Of a stretch of DNA of 5,691 nt, positions 1 through 5,499 are shown in pieces. The notes beneath the pieces are model-generated. The model worked only from the letters and a program-made list of their open reading frames with translations. It did no database searches and was not told the DNA's origin. The DNA is from JABWBR01 sp036741235 (lineage in GTDB: Bacteria > Bacteroidota > Bacteroidia > Chitinophagales > Saprospiraceae), in the NCBI GenBank assembly GCA_036741235.1, contig DAINSQ010000235.1:1-5691 (forward strand), read 5' to 3'. The position numbers were made by a program, and so were the translations under genes. Numbering within the stretch: position 1 is the first letter of the stretch; each line of letters opens with the position of its first letter.

Positions 1-113
1 GTTTATGCGACTGAAGGGAGTCCCGTACTGACCGAAGGGAAGTCGGGAGGTTTATCGGTTTATGGGCAATACTCTTATTCATAAACCTATAAACTATTAA
101 ACTTATAAACAAA
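1..113. repeat. Non-coding AT-rich and hairpin-forming repeat stretch
   Basis: No gene is visible here. Two imperfect copies of GACYGAAGGGA(A)GTC lie 21 bases apart (9-22 and 30-44), and each can form a small GAC/GTC hairpin. A larger hairpin joins CCCGTACT (22-29) to AGTCGGG (41-47) with one bulged T. Further along, GGTTTATC and GGTTTATG (49-64) face CATAAACC (80-87); GGTTTATG at 57-64 and CATAAACC at 80-87 form a perfect 8-bp inverted repeat with a 15-base loop. ATAAAC-type units continue to about 110. No T-tract follows any of these stems on either strand, so I do not call an intrinsic terminator. The stretch probably lies downstream of the minus-strand unit that ends at 169. Confidence 0.6.
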
Positions 114-148
114 CCCACAACCTACAACCTACAACCTACAACCCACAA
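114..148. repeat. Tandem heptanucleotide repeat (CCYACAA)5
   Basis: Five consecutive 7-base units are present: CCCACAA, three copies of CCTACAA, then CCCACAA, followed by a partial CC. On the minus strand it reads as (TTGTRGG)n. It sits about 20 bases past the stop codon of the small minus-strand gene. It could be a slippage-prone microsatellite. I see no coding use for it, and its role is unknown. Confidence 0.85.
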
Positions 149-168
149 CCAGCACTAAACGCGGCGAT

Positions 169-399
169 TCAGGGCAGCGGGGTTTGGAAAGAGACCACGG
201 TCACCGGCTCGCCCCACATATAGATGGAAAAGTCGTCATCGGCTTCAGCGAGCACGACATCCACGCGTTTTCCGTCGTATTTGAGCTGCTCGGGCATGTT
301 CACCGGGCGCCATTCTTCGCCTTTTTCGCCAATAAGCCCCCAAAATCCGCCGCTTTGGGGAATATAAGTAACGGTGGCGGCAACGCGTTTGTTTGGCAT
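169..399 (-). CDS. Small uncharacterised beta-rich protein
   Basis: This is a 76-residue protein with an ATG start (397-399) and a TGA stop. The sequence alternates short hydrophobic strands with glycine turns: VAATVTYIPQSGGFWGLIG (6-24), then a WRPVNMPEQLKYDGKRVDVVL stretch (30-50), then FSIYMWGEPVTVVSF (57-71). That spacing resembles small OB-fold-like bacterial proteins with a TVTY-GGFxGI-PxNLP-GxRV-MWGxPV pattern, whose function I do not know. It has no signal peptide, no membrane segment and no cysteines. The start is 16 bases after the stop codon of the S24 repressor on the same strand, so co-transcription from the repressor promoter is likely. That would make it either a product made alongside the repressor or a passenger gene. 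I am fairly confident it is a real gene, because the pattern looks conserved, but not about any function. Confidence 0.72.
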   Translation of the reverse strand: MPNKRVAATVTYIPQSGGFWGLIGEKGEEWRPVNMPEQLKYDGKRVDVVLAEADDDFSIYMWGEPVTVVSFQTPLP

Positions 400-415
400 T
401 GGAACAAGTTTCTAT

Positions 416-1246
416 TTAACGGTTAACGAATATTTTGAGCGTTTGTTTCAATTCTTCAATTAACCTCGATTGTTGCGCAATTGTTTGCGATAATTCTTTG
501 ATTTCGTTTTGTAAATGGTTTTTCAGGTTTTGGGGAGAGGGCAGAAACGGGCTGATTTTAGCCCTGACATACCATATTTCACGAACATCGCCTAGCGGGA
601 TGCGGTAATTGTCGTAAAAAGAATTGTCGGAACCCAGCTCCAGGCAGCGTTCTTCTTTGATGCGGTTAAATACGCGTTTGACCACCACATCGGCGCGGGT
701 AATGACAACATAAACGTAGTTGTCTTTGATGCCGGTTTCCCACAAGGTAGGCTCCAGGAAGCTGCACACGACCTTATCGCCTTCGAAAAGCGTAGGCTCC
801 ATGCTGTCGCCGGCCACGTCAAATGAGCGGTGCGTGCCTACCTTGTATTTATAGTCGGGCAGGGTGTAAGAGGGGAGTTCCTGGACAAAGACGGGGTTTG
901 ACAACTCGCTCACATAGCCGGCCTGGGCCGGTATGGGCACATGAACGATGCGCTCATCGTCTTGCGAGTTGGTCATTACCGTAAGAATTCTGAAATCTTT
1001 GTGGTCTTCTTCTGTGAGAAACATCGGGCCTTCGCCGGTGAGCAGGTAATTGGGGCTGATTTTGTATTTCTCTACGGCCTTTCTCAATAGCTCGATAGTG
1101 ACGTCGCGCCGGCCTTTCAGTATTTCGCTTAAACTCTGGGGCAAATAATCGAGCATCACGGCAAATTGCCTGCTGGAACGAACGCGGTTGTCATCGCGCA
1201 ATTTGTCATGACATTTGATAAACCGCTGTGTGACAACGCTGTTCAT
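416..1246 (-). CDS. HTH / peptidase S24 (LexA-CI-like) self-cleaving transcriptional repressor
   Basis: A predicted DNA-binding repressor of 276 residues. Residues about 18-70 form an XRE-like helix-turn-helix (SSRQFAVMLDYLPQSLSEI followed by a second helix and NYLLTGEGPMF). A C-terminal S24 domain follows. It has the cleavage-site motif AQAGY with the Ala-Gly bond at 109-110, the nucleophile Ser148 in GDSMEPTL, and the general base Lys190 in VVVKRV. In this family, activation (classically by RecA filaments) causes cleavage between the two domains and loss of repression; that this happens here is inferred. The last 35 residues (about 237-272) show Leu/Ile heptad spacing, probably a coiled coil added to the usual fold. 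The frame stays open upstream to a TTG at 1321, but a Bacteroidota-type promoter lies at 1268-1303, inside that extension, so the ATG at 1244-1246 is preferred. The small gene at 169-399 follows 16 bases downstream. Confidence 0.9.
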   Translation of the reverse strand: MNSVVTQRFIKCHDKLRDDNRVRSSRQFAVMLDYLPQSLSEILKGRRDVTIELLRKAVEKYKISPNYLLTGEGPMFLTEEDHKDFRILTVMTNSQDDERIVHVPIPAQAGYVSELSNPVFVQELPSYTLPDYKYKVGTHRSFDVAGDSMEPTLFEGDKVVCSFLEPTLWETGIKDNYVYVVITRADVVVKRVFNRIKEERCLELGSDNSFYDNYRIPLGDVREIWYVRAKISPFLPSPQNLKNHLQNEIKELSQTIAQQSRLIEELKQTLKIFVNR

Positions 1247-1255
1247 AGTTGGGTA

Positions 1256-1268
1256 GTTTGCCTCAAAC
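1256..1268. promoter_or_regulatory. Palindrome at the repressor transcription start, candidate autoregulatory operator
   Basis: GTTTG-CCT-CAAAC is a perfect inverted repeat with 5-base arms and a 3-base centre. It shares its last base with the -7 box and covers the predicted transcription start. LexA/CI-type repressors commonly repress their own genes through dyads placed like this, so it is the best operator candidate in the gap. Short palindromes do occur by chance, and no second copy was identified in the window. Confidence 0.35.
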
Positions 1269-1303
1269 AAAGATAACAATGGGCTTGAATAAATTGCCCA
1301 AAA
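1268..1303 (-). promoter_or_regulatory. Bacteroidota-type promoter of the S24 repressor gene
   Basis: Read on the minus strand, TATCTTTG (1275 down to 1268) matches the Bacteroidota -7 element TAnnTTTG exactly. TTTTG (1303-1299) supplies a -33 element with 23 bases between TTG and the -7 box, at the long end of the accepted range. Transcription would start near 1261-1264, leaving a leader of about 16 bases before the ATG at 1246. This placement rules out the longer TTG-initiated frame. Confidence 0.6.
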
Positions 1304-1346
1304 CCTCAAAGAATTGATCAAAAAAGTGATAATGTCAGCAACTTGT

Positions 1347-2261
1347 TTATTTGGCCACTTTCAGCAATAATCTTCCGGGTTTAAAAAGCAGGCGGTTGAC
1401 AAGTTTGTCGATACCCCGCCAAACGCCATACGGCAAATATTGCAACAAGATATGGGTATGGAGGCGGCTCAATATTTTGCTGCTAAAGGCGTAGGCATTG
1501 GCCTTAAGCCTGCGGTCGGCGGGCAGCAGGTCGAGTATTTTACTCTCCGTAAAAGCGTGCAAGTGAGCATGGAGCGGAGTGGGCCTGTTGCAATGAATAC
1601 AAAGGGTGTACACTATTTTTTCGTTATAGGGGGTTGTCACGATCAGCGAACCGCCGGGTTTGAGCACTTTGAGCAGACAGCGGATGAATGCGGCGGGATC
1701 AGGTACGTGTTCGATGATTTCAGCGGCGATAATGCAATCGAACGTACTTTCGCGGAAAGGCAGGGCGTATACGTCGGCGACAATACCGAAATGGCGGTCG
1801 AAAGGGTATTTTTTGATAGCCTTTACGGGGTTGACGGTCGAAATATCCATCGAAAATACAGATACGCCCAGCGGGCAGAAATGGCCGGCCACCCAGGCAT
1901 TGCCGCAACCTACGTCGAGTATGCGCCGGGTATTGCCGGGCGTTTCGGCTATGATGGCTTCGTGTAATCGCCGGTTTTCGTGCAATTCGGCGGCGCTTTC
2001 GGGTTGTTCAAAATAATCGAACGCTTCGGCGTCGGTTTGATAATGGGTTACGTAGTAAAACGACGTATCAAATTGCCTGAAGGCCTCGGGTTTGGCAAAG
2101 CGTTCCTGCGCGTTTTTGGGCAGCAGCACCGGCACGCCTTCAACGCGCGCATAACTATAGGCGCCGCTGTGGTCGACGAGTTGATCGTCTGTTTCATCGA
2201 TATGAAGGGTTTGGCCGTTGTCGGGGCTGATTAACACGTCCAGCAGGTTGAGGTTTTCCAT
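1347..2261 (-). CDS. SAM-dependent class I methyltransferase with degenerate Trm112-like N-terminus
   Basis: A predicted 304-residue S-adenosylmethionine-dependent methyltransferase. Residues 1-50 resemble a Trm112/UPF0434 domain (LLDVLISPDNGQTL, then a strand ending GVPVLLP), but the usual zinc cysteines are replaced (SPDNG in place of CPxCx). The catalytic Rossmann domain follows: motif I ILDVGCGN (114-121), the acidic residue binding the SAM ribose at Asp139 (MDIS), ADVYALPF (162-169), EIIEHVPDP (181-189) and LKPGGSLIVTTPY (200-212). A CxxC (Cys221, Cys224) and an HxHxH (231-235) follow the core and could bind metal. The C-terminus is basic and aromatic without a clear membrane span. The substrate cannot be read from the sequence. 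The start codon lies 12 bases after the pseudouridine synthase stop, so the two probably share one transcript. An RNA or small-molecule substrate is possible; the gene pairing alone does not decide. Confidence 0.88.
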   Translation of the reverse strand: MENLNLLDVLISPDNGQTLHIDETDDQLVDHSGAYSYARVEGVPVLLPKNAQERFAKPEAFRQFDTSFYYVTHYQTDAEAFDYFEQPESAAELHENRRLHEAIIAETPGNTRRILDVGCGNAWVAGHFCPLGVSVFSMDISTVNPVKAIKKYPFDRHFGIVADVYALPFRESTFDCIIAAEIIEHVPDPAAFIRCLLKVLKPGGSLIVTTPYNEKIVYTLCIHCNRPTPLHAHLHAFTESKILDLLPADRRLKANAYAFSSKILSRLHTHILLQYLPYGVWRGIDKLVNRLLFKPGRLLLKVAK

Positions 2262-2273
2262 GATTTTTTGATA

Positions 2274-2966
2274 TTAAAGCAGATGCAGGAATGGTTTCCA
2301 GACGTGTGTGGGCGGGGGATCGGCGCTGATAGTGACGGGCGTTTTTTGCACGGGGTGCTCAAACGACAATTCGCGGCAGTGGAGGGCTATGGAGCCGTCG
2401 TGCAAAGGCTGGGGAAAACCGTATTTTACGTCGCCGACGATCGGGCAGTTGATTTTCGCGAGTTGAACTCTGATTTGGTGGGGCCTGCCGGTAAGCGGAT
2501 GTACGCCGATGAGAAAACGCCCGTCGATTTCGGCGAGCAACTCGTAGTCGAGCTCGGCCAGTTTGGCATCGGCGGCGCGGCGACTCAGCTGGTCGTAGGC
2601 CTTGGCAATGTTTTTGGTCGTATCTTTGGCGATGTAATGTTGCAGATGACCGCTGAGCGGCTCGGGGCGCCGGGCGCAGATCGCCCAATACGTTTTTTGT
2701 ATCTTTCGCTCCTGGAACAAGCGGTTCATGCGCTCAAGCGCTTTGCTGGTGCGAGCCATAATGACCACGCCGCTGACGGGGCGGTCGATGCGGTGCACGA
2801 CGCCCAGGAATACGTCGCCGGGCTTGTGATAACGCGCCTTGATGTAGGCTTTCGCCCACTCGCTGAGCGGCTCATCGCCCGTTTCATCGCCCTGAACCAG
2901 CCACCCCGGCGGTTTGTTAACAGCAAGCAGGTGGTTGTCTTCGTATAATACCTTGATAGCCTCCAT
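2274..2966 (-). CDS. RluA-family RNA pseudouridine synthase
   Basis: A 230-residue enzyme that isomerises specific uridines in rRNA or tRNA to pseudouridine. The N-terminus carries the family's KVLYEDNHLLAVNKPPGWLVQ strand-loop. The catalytic motif HRIDRPVSG (58-66) contains the invariant Asp61. Later come KTYWAIC (91-97) and the conserved LTGRPHQIRVQLA (158-170), followed by GDVKYG. There is no N-terminal S4 RNA-binding domain, so it is closer to the short RluA/TruC-like members than to RluC/RluD; the target uridine cannot be assigned. The ATG (2964-2966) is 32 bases from the divergent mqnD start. No TAnnTTTG box was found upstream on this strand, so its promoter probably lies within mqnD coding DNA or departs from consensus. 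The methyltransferase gene follows 12 bases after its stop. Confidence 0.93.
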   Translation of the reverse strand: MEAIKVLYEDNHLLAVNKPPGWLVQGDETGDEPLSEWAKAYIKARYHKPGDVFLGVVHRIDRPVSGVVIMARTSKALERMNRLFQERKIQKTYWAICARRPEPLSGHLQHYIAKDTTKNIAKAYDQLSRRAADAKLAELDYELLAEIDGRFLIGVHPLTGRPHQIRVQLAKINCPIVGDVKYGFPQPLHDGSIALHCRELSFEHPVQKTPVTISADPPPTHVWKPFLHLL

Positions 2967-2998
2967 ATAATGTGGTGGTGTAAAAAAAGCGGAAAATT

Positions 2999-3856
2999 AT
3001 GAAAATATCGCTGGGTTTTTCTCCTTGTCCAAACGACACTTTTATTTTCGACGCCATGGTCCACGGCAAAGTCGACACCGAAGGATTGTCTTTCGACGTC
3101 GTTTTGGCCGATGTGGAGGCCCTCAATCACTGGGCTTTTGAAGGCCGGCTCGACGCCACCAAGCTCAGTTTTCATGCATTTATGCATCTTGCGGGGCAAT
3201 ACAACTTGCTGGAATCGGGCGCCGCCCTGGGCAATAATTGCGGTCCGCTGCTGATTGCCCGAAAACCGATGACCGAAGAAGCCGTCAATGAGGCGTGCAT
3301 CGCCATTCCGGGGCAGTATACCACGGCCAATTTCTTGCTGGGCCAGGCTTATCCGCAGGCCGTCAATCGCAAAATCATGATATTTTCAGCTATAGAAAAT
3401 GCAGTGCTGAGCGGCGAGGCGGATGCGGGCGTGATAATTCATGAAAACAGGTTTACCTACCAGGACAAAGGCCTCGTCAAAATTGCCGACCTCGGCGAAA
3501 TATGGGAGCAAACCACAGGTATGCCCATACCACTTGGGGGAATAGCAGTAAAAAACAGCCTTGATCCCGAATTACAGGCAGCCATCGGCAGGGTCATGCG
3601 CCGCAGCGTGGCATTTGCGCTGGATAACCCCCAAGAGGCGCTTCCCTACGTGCGTCAACACAGCCAGGAGATGGACGAAGCGGTGATGTACGCCCATATC
3701 AACTTGTATGTAAACGATTTTACCCGCGAGTTGGGCGAGCGAGGACATGCGGCGGTGGCGCGAATGCACGCTGGTACCGGTCAGACCGCTGGTACCGGTC
3801 AGACCGCTCCAAGCGGTCTGACCGGTACCAGCACTAGGAACCCAGGTAATGCTTGA
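2999..3856 (+). CDS. mqnD: 1,4-dihydroxy-6-naphthoate synthase (futalosine pathway)
   Basis: MqnD converts cyclic dehypoxanthine futalosine to 1,4-dihydroxy-6-naphthoate, a late soluble step in the futalosine route to menaquinone. Diagnostic stretches are GFSPCPNDTFIFDA (6-19), VHGKVDTEGL (21-30), DATKLSFHAF (52-61), the SGAALGNNCGPLL loop (73-85), GVIIHENRFTYQ (144-155) and GMPIPLGGIAVK (174-185). His148 should correspond to the catalytic histidine described in the Thermus enzyme. The fold is periplasmic-binding-protein-like, with no signal peptide. The usual domain ends near residue 257. Residues 258-285 are encoded by an 18-bp tandem repeat (AGTGQT twice) and a hairpin arm, so the tail is probably an insertion product. 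The gene overlaps the end of rpoD by 23 bases tail to tail. No clear Bacteroidota promoter was found upstream. No other mqn gene is in the window. Confidence 0.95.
   Translation: MKISLGFSPCPNDTFIFDAMVHGKVDTEGLSFDVVLADVEALNHWAFEGRLDATKLSFHAFMHLAGQYNLLESGAALGNNCGPLLIARKPMTEEAVNEACIAIPGQYTTANFLLGQAYPQAVNRKIMIFSAIENAVLSGEADAGVIIHENRFTYQDKGLVKIADLGEIWEQTTGMPIPLGGIAVKNSLDPELQAAIGRVMRRSVAFALDNPQEALPYVRQHSQEMDEAVMYAHINLYVNDFTRELGERGHAAVARMHAGTGQTAGTGQTAPSGLTGTSTRNPGNA
3770..3832. repeat. Tandem 18-bp repeat plus perfect 21-bp inverted repeat in the mqnD tail
   Basis: Two identical 18-base units (3770-3787 and 3788-3805), each GCTGGTACCGGTCAGACC, are followed by GCT, a 3-base spacer CCA (3809-3811), and the exact reverse complement (3812-3832) of 3788-3808. 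The result is a 21-bp perfect stem with a 3-base loop. The first unit could pair with the same arm instead. The unit contains smaller palindromes (GGTACC, ACCGGT, GGTC-A-GACC). It starts one base after the rpoD stop codon on the minus strand and is in frame within mqnD. It looks like an inserted palindromic element that may also stop transcription from both sides, although no T-tract follows on either strand. Confidence 0.9.
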
Positions 3857-4703
3857 GCAGCTTGCTGCGATTAGCGGAGCGCAACTTATTAATCGCTTTA
3901 TCCTTAATCTGGCGAACGCGTTCGCGGGTAAGTCCGAATTTATCGCCGATATCTTCCAACGACATAGGGTGCTCCACGCCGATGCCGAAATAGAGTTTAA
4001 TCACATCGCACTGGCGGTCGGTGAGCGTAGAAAGCGAGCGTTCAATTTCCCGGCGCAGCGACTCTATATATTCCAATGCCGTATCGGTTTGGGGCGTTCC
4101 GCTATTTTCCAGCACATCGAGCAACGAATTGTCTTCGCCCTCCACGAAAGGCGCGTCCATAGAAACGTGGCGAGCGGCAACGCCCAGCGTAGTTTCCACT
4201 TCTTCGGTAGGTATTTCGAGCATTTCGGCCAATTCTTCGGGCGAGGGTTCGCGTTCGAATTCCTGTTCCAGTTCCGAAAATGCTTTATTGATCTTATTCA
4301 AAGAGCCCACCTTATTGAGCGGCAGGCGCACGATGCGCGATTGTTCGGCCAGGGCCTGGAGGATCGACTGGCGGATCCACCACACGGCGTACGAAATAAA
4401 CTTAAAGCCGCGGGTTTCATCGAAACGCTGGGCGGCTTTTATCAGGCCCAGGTTGCCCTCGTTGATCAGGTCGCTGAGCGAAAGGCCCTGGTTTTGGTAT
4501 TGTTTGGCTACTGACACCACAAAGCGGAGATTGGCCTTGGTAAGCTTTTCCAGGGCTACCTGATCGCCCTGCTTAATGCGCTTGGCGAGTTCTACTTCCT
4601 CTTCCGGCGTCAGCAGATCTACTTTTCCTATTTCCTGCAGATACTTCTCAAGTGACTGGCTCTCCCGATTGGTAATAGATTTTGTAATCTTAAGCTGTCT
4701 CAT
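3834..4703 (-). CDS. rpoD: Primary RNA polymerase sigma factor, short Bacteroidota type
   Basis: A 289-residue group 1 sigma-70, the housekeeping promoter-recognition subunit. Region 1.1 is absent, as usual in Bacteroidota, and the protein begins directly with MRQLKITKSITN and region 1.2 (about 14-48, SLEKYLQEIGKVDLLTPEEE). Region 2 (about 52-122) has NLRFVVSVAKQYQNQGLSLS, DLINEGNLGLIKAAQRFDE and FKFISYAVWWIRQSI, the core-binding and -10 recognition parts. Region 3 runs about 131-208. Region 4 (about 222-275) has a helix-turn-helix, SLEDIGDKFGLTRERVRQIK, for the -33 element. The C-terminus KLLKHYLGS is typical. The ATG is at 4701-4703, and the TAG stop at 3834-3836 lies inside the end of mqnD and one base from the hairpin. 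A promoter match at 4878-4908 implies a leader of about 170 bases. All expected regions look intact. Confidence 0.97.
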   Translation of the reverse strand: MRQLKITKSITNRESQSLEKYLQEIGKVDLLTPEEEVELAKRIKQGDQVALEKLTKANLRFVVSVAKQYQNQGLSLSDLINEGNLGLIKAAQRFDETRGFKFISYAVWWIRQSILQALAEQSRIVRLPLNKVGSLNKINKAFSELEQEFEREPSPEELAEMLEIPTEEVETTLGVAARHVSMDAPFVEGEDNSLLDVLENSGTPQTDTALEYIESLRREIERSLSTLTDRQCDVIKLYFGIGVEHPMSLEDIGDKFGLTRERVRQIKDKAINKLRSANRSKLLKHYLGS

Positions 4704-4877
4704 CTAGGCAACGCTTTTATGTTTAATTCACAATGGATTACGTCCTTTTAATTGGCGCAAAATGTTTTGAATATGAACAGGGATAAGCCGAATTATGTCG
4801 GCAGGAGTGAATGTACAAACGCTTCAAGTCGAATTGTGGTTGATCACTTGTGTGATGTTTGTGTTGATTACGGCTCA

Positions 4878-4908
4878 CAAAATTAGGGCAATTAGCTATG
4901 TCTGTCAA
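4878..4908 (-). promoter_or_regulatory. Bacteroidota-type promoter for rpoD
   Basis: On the minus strand, TTG (4908-4906), a spacer of 20 bases and TAATTTTG (4885-4878) match the TTG-N20-TAnnTTTG form recognised by the Bacteroidota primary sigma factor. Transcription would start near 4872, giving a leader of about 170 bases before the rpoD ATG. If rpoD is the primary sigma, it would transcribe its own gene from here. Confidence 0.5.
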
Positions 4909-4984
4909 GTGATAAGGCTGTTTATTTATCCACAAAGGAGAAAACAGCGGCAGTTGCGAAATAGTTTCTGTCCGAAAAAAAAAG

Positions 4985-5015
4985 TTGTTTGTAGAAGCGC
5001 AGCGAATTATGTTTG
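4985..5015 (+). promoter_or_regulatory. Bacteroidota-type promoter for the START-like protein gene
   Basis: TTG (4985-4987), a 20-base spacer and TATGTTTG (5008-5015) match the Bacteroidota consensus, with the same spacing as the rpoD promoter on the other strand. Transcription would start near 5020, about 90 bases before the ATG at 5113. Confidence 0.55.
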
Positions 5016-5112
5016 GATAAATCAAATTTTTATTTTTTATTGCGGCATCGAATTTTCCAAGTGTTGATATTTAATTTTTTTAACTTCAAGCTGAACCAAG
5101 CGCCAAAATGAT

Positions 5113-5499
5113 ATGGGTAGAACAAAACTGAGAATGGAATACCTGTTCAGGGCATCGCCAACAATACTTTATCAGTTCTTTACTACGCCCTCCTGCCTCG
5201 TGCGCTGGTTCTGCGATGAAGTGGATATTCACGGCAATTTCTATACTTTCGCCTGGAACGGCTATACCGAAACCGCCGAAATTATTGACGATATAGAAGA
5301 AGAAAGGGTGCGCTTCCGCTGGGTGGAAGCGGAAGACGAAGACGAATACCTGGAGTTTAGTATCACCGAAGCGCCCGTCACCGGCGAAACCATCCTCGAA
5401 GTCATCGATTTCTGCGACAACGACGAAGTCGACGACCAACGCCAGCTCTGGAATACCCAGATTCACCGCCTCCAAAGAGAAACCGGCAGCCAGGACTGA
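5113..5499 (+). CDS. START-like (SRPBCC/AHSA1-related) domain protein
   Basis: A 128-residue acidic protein of the START-like/Bet v1 superfamily, close in length to the small single-domain members common in Bacteroidota. The N-terminal strand and helix MEYLFRASPTILYQFFTTP (8-26) is followed by the signature CLVRWFCDEVDI (28-39), then FYTFAWNGYTETAEII (43-58), the aromatic strand VRFRWVEAEDEDEYLEFSI (66-84), and a C-terminal helix QLWNTQIHRLQRETG (111-125) that would close the ligand cavity. These folds bind hydrophobic ligands or act as co-chaperones, and the ligand here is unknown. The start ATG at 5113 is preferred because the family usually has a few residues before the first strand; an ATG at 5108 is out of frame, and an internal Met8 is possible. 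It is divergent from rpoD with its own promoter match. The stop at 5497-5499 precedes the abnormal C-rich end. Confidence 0.88.
   Translation: MGRTKLRMEYLFRASPTILYQFFTTPSCLVRWFCDEVDIHGNFYTFAWNGYTETAEIIDDIEEERVRFRWVEAEDEDEYLEFSITEAPVTGETILEVIDFCDNDEVDDQRQLWNTQIHRLQRETGSQD

Larger units (their letters stand above)
4704..5112. other. Divergent intergenic regulatory region between rpoD and the START-like gene
   Basis: These 409 AT-rich bases contain no convincing gene. They hold one consensus-type promoter on each strand (listed separately), a run of nine A (4975-4983), and a short dyad ATCAC-TTGT-GTGAT (4843-4856) that would fall in the rpoD leader. The dyad could be a weak hairpin or a protein site. 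Nothing matches a riboswitch that I can recognise. Confidence 0.6.

Noticed and set aside
114..148. CRISPR array or direct-repeat origin iterons
   Set aside because: The units are 7 bases with no spacers, and no cas, rep or dnaA-like gene or DnaA box cluster is present.
1247..1321. N-terminal extension of the S24 repressor to a TTG start (25 extra residues)
   Set aside because: The extension covers the consensus promoter and the dyad, starts with a weak TTG codon, and its residues (NSLRFWAIYSSPLLSL) do not look like part of the helix-turn-helix family.
2268..2948. Long open frame of 226 codons on the plus strand, antisense to the pseudouridine synthase
   Set aside because: It mirrors codon structure of a clearly recognised gene on the other strand, has no recognisable motif, and would run through the same DNA almost end to end.
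2966..2971. TATAAT hexamer ahead of mqnD as a promoter
   Set aside because: No TTG lies at a usable distance (a TTGATA is only 7 bases upstream, a TTGTCT 25 bases), and Bacteroidota primary promoters use TAnnTTTG instead.
3788..3832. Intrinsic terminator, or a fold-back chimera, as the sole explanation of the 21-bp hairpin
   Set aside because: No T-tract follows on either strand, so a classical terminator call is not supported. A fold-back read would continue into reverse-complemented mqnD, but the sequence passes straight into the intact end of rpoD.
3849..4514. Long open frame on the plus strand inside rpoD
   Set aside because: It is antisense to a fully conserved sigma factor, and the translated residues show no domain.
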